Shown here piece by piece: positions 1 to 7,221 of a DNA stretch of 64,000 bases (its first letter is position 1; each line of letters opens with the position of its first letter). This stretch comes from Segatella baroniae B14 (lineage in GTDB: Bacteria > Bacteroidota > Bacteroidia > Bacteroidales > Bacteroidaceae), in assembly GCF_022024235.1 (NCBI RefSeq), contig NZ_CP091799.1, forward strand, positions 7,501-71,500, written 5' to 3'. The position numbers and the translations under genes are program-made. The notes beneath the pieces are model-generated. The model saw nothing but the letters and a program-made list of their open reading frames with translations, had not been told where the DNA came from and ran no database searches.

Positions 1-70
1 CGGAGGCAAGACTCGAACATGCGACCTCCAGGTTATGAGCCTGGCGAGCTACCAACTGCTCCACTCCGCG
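1..70 (-). tRNA. tRNA-fMet (CAT), 3' end cut by window edge
   Basis: The reverse complement begins CGCGGAGTGGAGCAG and carries the anticodon loop CTCATAA. This is the initiator tRNA layout: an unpaired 5' C1 and a GGAGCAGTTGGTAGCTC D arm. The last acceptor bases lie outside the window. The anticodon stem is CCAGG/CCTGG, so the second and third of the three classical G-C pairs are kept but pair 29-41 is A-U. The T stem as read, GCATG/CTTGC, contains a T-T mismatch at 52-62. The promoter lies at 112-143. Confidence 0.93.
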
Positions 71-111
71 ATATTTAATTTATTATGCTTGTCATTTCTG
101 ATTTGCGGTTG

Positions 112-143
112 CAAAGGTAGTGTATTTTTCTGTAACTAGCAAA
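112..143 (-). promoter_or_regulatory. promoter of tRNA-fMet
   Basis: On minus, TACCTTTG (119..112) is the -7 box and TTTG (143..140) the -33 box, with exactly 20 bases between. The -7 box is followed by CAACCGCAAA, nearly the same downstream sequence as in the SRP RNA promoter at 53033-53064. Transcription should begin about 35 bases before the tRNA. Confidence 0.8.
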
Positions 144-325
144 TAAAACTGTGATATTGTTTAATAATTAACACTAGTTAACTAAATAATAGCCATATTG
201 GTTTACAAATTGCTGTTTTTATCTATTTTTTTCCAGTTTCTCACGTTTATCATGTACAATGTTTCTACGAGTGTTTTAAAAATCTATTTAAATACTTCAT
301 TAAAAAAATGAGATATTTGTCTTAT

Positions 326-360
326 TTATTTGTTTAATTCAAATAATTCGAGTACTTTTG
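326..360 (+). promoter_or_regulatory. tetR promoter with internal operator-like inverted repeat
   Basis: TACTTTTG at 353-360 is the -7 box and TTTG at 329-332 the -33 box, 20 bases apart. A perfect inverted repeat TTATTTG-N7-CAAATAA spans 326-346. It covers the -33 box and half the spacer, the place expected for an autoregulatory TetR-family operator. The operator role is inferred from position and symmetry. Confidence 0.65.
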
Positions 361-406
361 CACACAATAATTTCTATGTGCAATTAAATGACGGAGGAAT
401 CTTAGA

Positions 407-1000
407 ATGTCAATATCAAAAACCAGACAGAAACTGGTAGATGTTGCCAGACAACTTTTCGCGAAAAATGGGTTGAACAATACAACCATGAATGATATAG
501 CTGTCGCTTCAGGCAAAGGTCGCCGAACACTTTATACGTATTTCAAAAGTAAGGAAGATGTATATTATGCTGTGATTGAGTCAGAGCTAGAGCGCTTGTC
601 TGATAAGCTAGATGAGGTTGCTGCTAAAAAGATACGTCCACAGGATAAGATTATTGAACTCATCTATACTCATTTAAGTATGATTAAGGAGACTGTTGTT
701 CGTAATGGAAACTTAAGGGCTGAATTTTTCAGAAATATATGGATGGTAGAAAAAGTGAGGAAAAATTTCGATGAGGATGAAATTGAACTTTTTCGTAAGG
801 TCTATTCTGATGGGAAAAATGATGGTGAGTTTGATATAGAAAATGTTGATCTTGTAGCAGATATTACTCATTATTGCATTAAAGGACTTGAAGTTCCCTT
901 CATTTATGGACGTTTGGGTCATGGACTAACGGAGGAAAGCAGTAAGCCGCTGGTGGCTAAAGTGGTTTATGGAGCTTTAGGGAAGGTAAGTACTAAATAA
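407..1000 (+). CDS. TetR/AcrR-family transcriptional regulator
   Basis: A 197-residue one-domain repressor. The N-terminal helix-turn-helix is clear at residues 27-46 (TMNDIAVASGKGRRTLYTYF), followed by the usual F-x-S-K-E-D motif. The C-terminal helical ligand domain is unlike any I recognise, so the inducer is unknown. An inverted repeat in its own promoter suggests autoregulation. The ATG is preceded at 393-397 by GGAGG, nine bases upstream, which is unusual in this phylum and supports the start. fabG follows after 47 bases with no clear promoter of its own, so a tie to fatty-acid synthesis control is plausible but unproven. Confidence 0.9.
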   Translation: MSISKTRQKLVDVARQLFAKNGLNNTTMNDIAVASGKGRRTLYTYFKSKEDVYYAVIESELERLSDKLDEVAAKKIRPQDKIIELIYTHLSMIKETVVRNGNLRAEFFRNIWMVEKVRKNFDEDEIELFRKVYSDGKNDGEFDIENVDLVADITHYCIKGLEVPFIYGRLGHGLTEESSKPLVAKVVYGALGKVSTK

Positions 1001-1047
1001 TTACTTTTTTATAAAACAAATTATTTATAAACATAAAAAATAACAAA

Positions 1048-1800
1048 ATGGGATTATTAACAGGTAAGACAGCTCTTATTACAGGTGCTGCACGTGGTAT
1101 CGGCAAGGCTATTGCTTTGAAGTTTGCTCAGGAAGGTGCTAACATTGCTTTCACTGATCTCGTTATCGATGAAGAGCATGGTGGCTTGGAAACAGAGCGT
1201 GAGATTGCTGCTTTGGGCGTAAAGGCTAAAGGTTATGCTAGTAACGCTGCAGACTTTGCTCAGACAGAAGAAACTGTTAAGGCTGTAAAAGAAGAATTTG
1301 GTTCAATTGATATCTTGGTTAACAATGCTGGTATCACTAAAGATGGTTTGATGCTTCGTATGTCAGAGGCTCAGTGGGATGCCGTTATAGCAGTAAACTT
1401 GAAGAGTGCATTTAATTTCATTCATGCATGTATACCATTCATGATGCGTCAGCGTGGTGGTAGCATTATTAATATGGCATCAGTTGTTGGTGTTCATGGT
1501 AATGCTGGTCAGGCTAATTATGCTGCTTCTAAGGCTGGTTTGATCGCCTTAGCTAAGAGTATTGGCCAGGAGATGGGTCCTAAGGGTATTCGTGCTAATG
1601 CTATTGCTCCAGGTTTCATTGATACTGCAATGACTCAGGCTTTACCTGATGATATTCGTAAAGAATGGATTAGTAAAATTCCTCTTCGTCGTGGTGGTAA
1701 TGTTGAGGACATTGCTAATACTGCAGTTTACTTGGCTTCTGATCTTTCTAGCTATGTATCTGGTCAGGTTATCCAGGTTGATGGTGGTATGAATATGTAA
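1048..1800 (+). CDS. fabG: 3-oxoacyl-[acyl-carrier-protein] reductase
   Basis: Cytoplasmic NADPH-dependent short-chain dehydrogenase that reduces 3-oxoacyl-ACP in the elongation cycle of type II fatty-acid synthesis. The 250-residue length is that of FabG. The nucleotide-binding TGAARGIGKA motif lies near residue 13, NNAG near residue 91, and the catalytic Ser-Tyr-Lys set is in SVVGVHGNAGQANYAASKAG (about residues 147-166). It ends with the family's SGQVIQVDGGM. It follows tetR and is followed three bases later by a pseudouridine synthase, so the three are probably one transcript. Other SDR reductases look similar, but length and C-terminus favour FabG. Confidence 0.9.
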   Translation: MGLLTGKTALITGAARGIGKAIALKFAQEGANIAFTDLVIDEEHGGLETEREIAALGVKAKGYASNAADFAQTEETVKAVKEEFGSIDILVNNAGITKDGLMLRMSEAQWDAVIAVNLKSAFNFIHACIPFMMRQRGGSIINMASVVGVHGNAGQANYAASKAGLIALAKSIGQEMGPKGIRANAIAPGFIDTAMTQALPDDIRKEWISKIPLRRGGNVEDIANTAVYLASDLSSYVSGQVIQVDGGMNM

Positions 1801-1803
1801 TAC

Positions 1804-2478
1804 ATGCAAGTCGTTTACGAAGATAATCATATCATTATTGTCTCTAAAAAGAGTGGTGAAATCGTACAAGGTGATAAAACTGGCGATGAACCACTATCTG
1901 AGATAGTAAAAAAGTATATCAAGGAAAAGTACCACAAGCCAGGGAATGTTTTTCTTGGCGTGGTACATCGCCTTGATCGTCCTGTTTCTGGCCTTGTTGT
2001 TTTTGCTAAAACTTCCAAGGCTTTATCTCGACTGAATCAGATGTTTCGTGATAGTAACGTTCACAAGACGTATTGGGCTATCACAAAAAATGTGCCTAAA
2101 AATCCTGAAGGGACACTAATCAATTGGATTACACGTAATGAAAAGCAAAATAAAAGTTATGTGTATGATAAGGAAGTGCCTCATTCTAAAAAGGCAGTTC
2201 TCAGTTATAAGCTAATAGGTCATACTGATAATTACAGTTTATTGGAAATTCATCTTATGACTGGTCGTCATCATCAGATTAGATGTCAATTGGCTCATAT
2301 GGGATGTCCTATTAAGGGAGATCTAAAATATGGTGCTCCTCGTAGTAATCCCGATGGTAGTATTTCGTTGCTATCTCGTTTTGTAGAATTCGTACATCCA
2401 GTTTCTAAAGAAACGATAAAGGCAACAGCTCCTCTCCCTGATGATAACTTATGGCAATCAATTGCTCCGAAACATTAG
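1804..2478 (+). CDS. RluA-family RNA pseudouridine synthase
   Basis: Isomerises uridine to pseudouridine in rRNA or tRNA. The catalytic motif HRLDRPVSGLVVFAKT lies at about residues 55-70, with Asp in HRLDR as nucleophile. The distal TGRHHQIRCQL motif (near residue 154) is the conserved RluA nucleotide-binding segment. There is no S4 domain, and 224 residues matches the short RluA/TruC-like members, so the exact target uridine cannot be assigned. It starts three bases after fabG and has a hairpin over its stop codon. Confidence 0.88.
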   Translation: MQVVYEDNHIIIVSKKSGEIVQGDKTGDEPLSEIVKKYIKEKYHKPGNVFLGVVHRLDRPVSGLVVFAKTSKALSRLNQMFRDSNVHKTYWAITKNVPKNPEGTLINWITRNEKQNKSYVYDKEVPHSKKAVLSYKLIGHTDNYSLLEIHLMTGRHHQIRCQLAHMGCPIKGDLKYGAPRSNPDGSISLLSRFVEFVHPVSKETIKATAPLPDDNLWQSIAPKH

Positions 2479-2502
2479 AATAAGACATTTTTCTTATTCT
2501 AA
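2475..2502 (+). terminator. hairpin at end of the tetR-fabG-rluA unit
   Basis: TTAGAATAAG (2475-2484) and CTTATTCTAA (2493-2502) form a perfect 10-bp stem that includes the rluA stop codon. It is followed by a T-rich but interrupted stretch, so termination may be moderate. Confidence 0.5.
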
Positions 2503-2528
2503 TATTTCGTTTTTATCAATTTTTTTAC

Positions 2529-2536
2529 TTACTTTG
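2529..2536 (+). promoter_or_regulatory. probable -7 box of tamB-tamL
   Basis: TTACTTTG differs from TAnnTTTG at one position and is followed by C. It lies 38 bases before the tamB ATG. No clear -33 TTTG is seen. Confidence 0.45.
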
Positions 2537-2574
2537 CATTATTACAGGATTAAATTCCTATTTAAGTGCATGGT

Positions 2575-5500
2575 ATGAAGAAAATTTGGAAATGGATATT
2601 GGTAATAGTACTGACACCTTTTATCCTATTTACTATAATTACACTTTTATTCTATTTTCCTCCATTTCAGAATTGGGTGGCAAATAAGGTAGCCTCAGTA
2701 GCTTCTGAAAAAACAGGGATGGAAATTTCTGTTGGTCATGTTAGTTTAGAGTTCCCGCTTGATTTAGCTGTAGAGAACTTTAAAATGATTGAGCATAATG
2801 ATTCCCTGCCTCAAGTTAAGGATACGGTTACTGATGCTTCTAAGTTAGTAGCTCGGATACAATTGCTTCCTCTTCTGAAAAGTCAGGTGGAGGTTGATGA
2901 ATTACGTTTGCAGCAAGTTAAGCTTAATACAACACACTTTATTCCCGATGTTAGAATAAAAGGTGTTGTGGGAGAGTTATCTCTTGTAAGTCATAATATA
3001 GATTTGACGAAAGAAACGCTTCGTTTAAATGATGCTCAGCTCTTAAACTCTCAGTTGAATGTTGTTCTGAGTGATACGGTTCCGCCCGATACAACACCGA
3101 GTAAGAATTTTTGGAAGCTTTTTATAGATCAGGTACATGTGCAGAAGTCAGGTGTAACTGTTCATATGCCTGGGGATACCATTCAGGTAAAGGCTTATTT
3201 AGTTGATGCACTTGCCCAAAAAGGATTTTTGGATTTAAAGAAAAGTATTTATCAGGTAGGCCAATTGGACGTGCAAGACGGACATGTTCAATACGATAAT
3301 CGTTTTAAAGTGCATACCCAAGGACTTGATGTGAATCATATTGATTTGAATAATCTTCAGTTAGGGGTTGACTCTTTTTATTATCAAGCACCTCTTTTAC
3401 GTTTGAAAATGCGTAAGGCGAGTTTTCGGGAAAAAAGTGGTATAATCTTGAGTAAGTTTACAGGTCCATTGATGCTTGATTCGACAAAAATTCTTTTACC
3501 AGAATTAGAACTTCGTACCCCTGAATCTTCGCTTCAAGCGAATGTTGCCCTGGATCTTAATACTTTTGACGATAAGAATCCTGGAAAATTACACGCTATC
3601 GTTCATGGTACTTTTGGTAAGCAAGATTTGATGCGTTTTATGGGTTCAATGCCAGTAGCTTTCCGTAAGGGATATCCTAATGAACTGTTGACAATCAACG
3701 GAACTGTTGATGGCAATATGAAGAAGGTTAATTTGTATGGATTGAATATTAAATTACCTTCTGCATTTAATATCCAAACAACAGGATGGCTAAAAAGGTT
3801 GGATAATATTGATCGTTTGCAGGCTCATTTGCAATTGGATGCGAAAACCTATCGGATGGGATTTGTGACGAATATGTTGGACAAGTCGCTTACGAGCATA
3901 CTGAATATTCCATATGGAATCCATATTAACGGACTATTTGATATGGCTAGTAAACAGATATCTACTCGTTTTATAGCTAAACAAGGTGGAGGTAGTGTCA
4001 ATGCAGATGCGGCAATTAGTTTAAAAACGATGACTTATCGGGCTAATTTACGTGCGAGTCGTTTTCCTGTGCAACATTTTATCCCTAATCAGGGTTTACA
4101 TCCATTTACAGGATACATAACAGCTAGAGGCTCAGGTACGGATTTCTTGTCGCCACGTACCCGGCTTTATGCTAAAGCGACAGTTCAGAAATTTCAGTAT
4201 GGTGGATATAATCTAGACCATATAAATGCTGTTGCTCATCTTGGAAACGGAAAAATTCATGCAGATATCAATAGTAAAAATAATCTCCTGGATGGAATAA
4301 TATCTCTAGATGCTCTTCTTAATTTGAAGCATATCAAGGGAACTTTTACTGCAGATATTCGTAAAGCAGATTTATATCATTTGCATTTGGTCAAGAGTCC
4401 TTTGGTTACATCTCTTTGTGGGCATGTTGATTTGAGTACGAATTTGAAGGATTATTATCAGGTGCAAGGGTTAGTAAGTGATATCACCTTTAGAGAAGGT
4501 AAAAAGAGCTTACGCCCTGATGATATTGTTATGGATGTCTTGACACGTCGTGATACTACACATGCGGTAATAGATTGTGGTGATTTTCATCTCAATATGA
4601 ATGCTCAGGGTGGTTATCAGAGATTAATGAACTTGGGGAATCGCTTAATGGTTGAAGCGCAGAGACAACTGAAAAACAGAACAATTGACCAACTGCGCCT
4701 TCGACGTCAATTGCCTTATGCACATATCTATCTGAAGAGTGGTAAGGAAAATTTCTTTATAAAGGCACTTTCTCGCTATGGTTATAAGTTTAAAATGGCT
4801 GATATTCAGCTTGAATCATCACCTATATTAGGCCTGAATGGTAATTTGGCTATTGATTCTTTAATAGCAGATAGTGTACAGTTGGATACATTGCGATTAG
4901 CTTTACGTTCTGACAGTAGTACGATATATTATGAAGGAATGGTAAGAAATGGTCCGACGAACCCTCAGTATGTATTTAAAGCCCTTTTTGATGGTAGAAT
5001 AAATGCGACAGGTACTAGTCTAGTTGCCAAAATTTTTGATCGGGATAACAGACTTGGGTTTGATTTAGGACTTAATGCTTCTATGGAGCATAAGGGCATT
5101 AAAGTGAGTATTTTTGGTGATGACCCGGTTCTCGGATATAAGAAATTCGGATATAATAGTGATAACTACGTATTCTTGGGCGATGATAGGCGCTTGTCTG
5201 CTAACATGGTACTGAAGTCAGACGACGGAATGGGTATCCAACTGTATACAGATGATGAAAATTCGGAAGCGTTGCAAGACTTGACAGTGGGAATAACCAA
5301 ACTTGATTTACATAATTTGTTAGCCGTTATTCCATATATGCCTGATATATCAGGTATAGCTAATGGTGATTTTCATATTATTCAGACCAAGGACAAATTA
5401 TCCGTTTCGTCATCCGTAACCGTAGACCAGATGAGTTATGAGCATTGCAGCATGGGTAATGTCGGTACAGAATTTGTATATATGCCAAAAGCAGATGGAA

Positions 5501-7221
5501 CTCATGTCGTAGATGGTATATTGTTGAGCGAAGGAAACGAAGTTGGCATCTTAAAAGGTTCTTATCAATCTAAGGGGGAGGGCTATCTTGATGCAGAATT
5601 GACAATGGATAGATTACCTGTCTCAATGATTAATGGTTTTATACCAGAGCGTATTGTGGGTTTACGAGGTTATGGTGATGGCTCTTTAAGTATAAAAGGT
5701 TCATTAAGTAGACCTGATGTAAATGGAGAAATATATTTAGATTCTTGCTATCTTTATAGCGATCCATATGGTGTAGAAATGCGTTTTGCCAATGACCCTG
5801 TTCGTATAGTAGGCAGTAATTTGCTTTTTGAAAATTTTGAGATGTTTGCCAATAATAATAATTCGTTGAACATTTCAGGAAATTTAGATTTCTCAAATCT
5901 GGACAGAATGATGATGGATGTCAGAATGAGAGCAGAAAATCTTCAATTGATTAATGCAAAAGAAAACGTACGTTCAATGGCTTATGGAAAAGCATTTGTG
6001 AATTTTTATGGTATGATGAATGGTCCTGTATCTAATTTGAAGATGCGAGGAAAACTTGATGTGTTGGGGAATACTGATATGACATATGTCTTGAAAGAAT
6101 CTGAACTTGCTACTGATAATCAGATGGATGATTTGATTAAGTTTACTAATTTTAAAGACTCTATTCCAGAAACTGTAGAAAAACCTAAGCTTGAAGGATT
6201 AGATATGTCAATGAGTATATCTGTAGATGAGTCAGCCCATATACATTGTACTCTTAATGAGGATAAGACGAATTATATAGATTTGCAAGGCGGTGGTGAT
6301 CTTAGAATGAGCTACAATCCAATAGATGAATTGACCCTGACTGGTCGATATACTTTGAATAGTGGTGAGATGAAATATTCTTTGCCTGTAATTCCATTGA
6401 AAACATTTCATATTCAAGAAGGTAGCTTTATCGAGTTTACTGGAGATGTGATGAATCCAACTTTGAATATTACTGCTACAGAAAATGTGAAATCTAATGT
6501 GGCGTCTAGTTCAGGTGATGAGCATACTGTAGATTTTATCTGTGGTGTTAAATTAACAAAGACTTTGGCAAAACCAGGTGTACAGTTTATCATTGAAGCT
6601 CCAAATGATATGACCGTACAGGATGAGCTGAACACCCTGACTGAAGAAGGACGAAGTAAAGTAGCAATTACGATGTTGGCATCAGGTATGTATTTATCAG
6701 ATGGTAATACCACTTCATTCTCGATGAATAGTGCGTTGACGTCTTTCTTGAATTCGCAGATTAATAATATTACCGGTACAGCACTTCGAAGTATGGGTCT
6801 TGATTTAGGTATGTCAGTTGATAATACAACTAATTCTGCAGGATTAGTCCATACTGATTACAGTTTTAAATTCTCTAAGAGATTCTTAAATAACAGATTA
6901 AGTGTTATTGTGGGTGGAAAAGTCTCGACAGGAGCAAATATGGATCAGTCAGGAAGTCAGAATAACTTTTTCGATGATGTAGAGCTACAATATCGTTTGG
7001 GTACTGCGTCTAGTAAGTATGTTACGTTATTCTACAAGAATAATGTATATGATTGGTTGGAGGGGCAGATTGGAGAATACGGTGTAGGTTTTCTATGGCG
7101 ACGAAAGCTAAACAGCTTTAAAGACCTATTGCGTTTTAAATCAGAACCAAATACGAATATGATGATGCCTAATCGTAAAGATACGGTAAAAATAAAGTTA
7201 GACAATCATGAAGCAAAATAG
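2575..7221 (+). CDS. tamB: TamB-like translocation and assembly module protein (DUF490)
   Basis: A 1548-residue AsmA-superfamily protein with one N-terminal membrane anchor (about residues 5-30) and a long periplasmic part. Such proteins form a hydrophobic groove spanning the periplasm and move lipid, or help outer-membrane protein assembly, with an Omp85 partner. The C-terminal ~400 residues are the conserved TamB domain. The frame opens with GTG at 2566, but ATG at 2575 gives a normal MKKIWKWILV anchor, so I start there. Its last 14 bases overlap the next gene, an Omp85-type lipoprotein, the expected TamB partner. Confidence 0.88.
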   Translation: MKKIWKWILVIVLTPFILFTIITLLFYFPPFQNWVANKVASVASEKTGMEISVGHVSLEFPLDLAVENFKMIEHNDSLPQVKDTVTDASKLVARIQLLPLLKSQVEVDELRLQQVKLNTTHFIPDVRIKGVVGELSLVSHNIDLTKETLRLNDAQLLNSQLNVVLSDTVPPDTTPSKNFWKLFIDQVHVQKSGVTVHMPGDTIQVKAYLVDALAQKGFLDLKKSIYQVGQLDVQDGHVQYDNRFKVHTQGLDVNHIDLNNLQLGVDSFYYQAPLLRLKMRKASFREKSGIILSKFTGPLMLDSTKILLPELELRTPESSLQANVALDLNTFDDKNPGKLHAIVHGTFGKQDLMRFMGSMPVAFRKGYPNELLTINGTVDGNMKKVNLYGLNIKLPSAFNIQTTGWLKRLDNIDRLQAHLQLDAKTYRMGFVTNMLDKSLTSILNIPYGIHINGLFDMASKQISTRFIAKQGGGSVNADAAISLKTMTYRANLRASRFPVQHFIPNQGLHPFTGYITARGSGTDFLSPRTRLYAKATVQKFQYGGYNLDHINAVAHLGNGKIHADINSKNNLLDGIISLDALLNLKHIKGTFTADIRKADLYHLHLVKSPLVTSLCGHVDLSTNLKDYYQVQGLVSDITFREGKKSLRPDDIVMDVLTRRDTTHAVIDCGDFHLNMNAQGGYQRLMNLGNRLMVEAQRQLKNRTIDQLRLRRQLPYAHIYLKSGKENFFIKALSRYGYKFKMADIQLESSPILGLNGNLAIDSLIADSVQLDTLRLALRSDSSTIYYEGMVRNGPTNPQYVFKALFDGRINATGTSLVAKIFDRDNRLGFDLGLNASMEHKGIKVSIFGDDPVLGYKKFGYNSDNYVFLGDDRRLSANMVLKSDDGMGIQLYTDDENSEALQDLTVGITKLDLHNLLAVIPYMPDISGIANGDFHIIQTKDKLSVSSSVTVDQMSYEHCSMGNVGTEFVYMPKADGTHVVDGILLSEGNEVGILKGSYQSKGEGYLDAELTMDRLPVSMINGFIPERIVGLRGYGDGSLSIKGSLSRPDVNGEIYLDSCYLYSDPYGVEMRFANDPVRIVGSNLLFENFEMFANNNNSLNISGNLDFSNLDRMMMDVRMRAENLQLINAKENVRSMAYGKAFVNFYGMMNGPVSNLKMRGKLDVLGNTDMTYVLKESELATDNQMDDLIKFTNFKDSIPETVEKPKLEGLDMSMSISVDESAHIHCTLNEDKTNYIDLQGGGDLRMSYNPIDELTLTGRYTLNSGEMKYSLPVIPLKTFHIQEGSFIEFTGDVMNPTLNITATENVKSNVASSSGDEHTVDFICGVKLTKTLAKPGVQFIIEAPNDMTVQDELNTLTEEGRSKVAITMLASGMYLSDGNTTSFSMNSALTSFLNSQINNITGTALRSMGLDLGMSVDNTTNSAGLVHTDYSFKFSKRFLNNRLSVIVGGKVSTGANMDQSGSQNNFFDDVELQYRLGTASSKYVTLFYKNNVYDWLEGQIGEYGVGFLWRRKLNSFKDLLRFKSEPNTNMMMPNRKDTVKIKLDNHEAK

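Larger units (their letters stand above)
71..406. other. intergenic region between tRNA-fMet and tetR
   Basis: 336 bases, very AT-rich. It holds the tRNA-fMet promoter reading left and the tetR promoter with its operator reading right. Positions 144-325 show no convincing gene, RNA or repeat. Confidence 0.7.
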
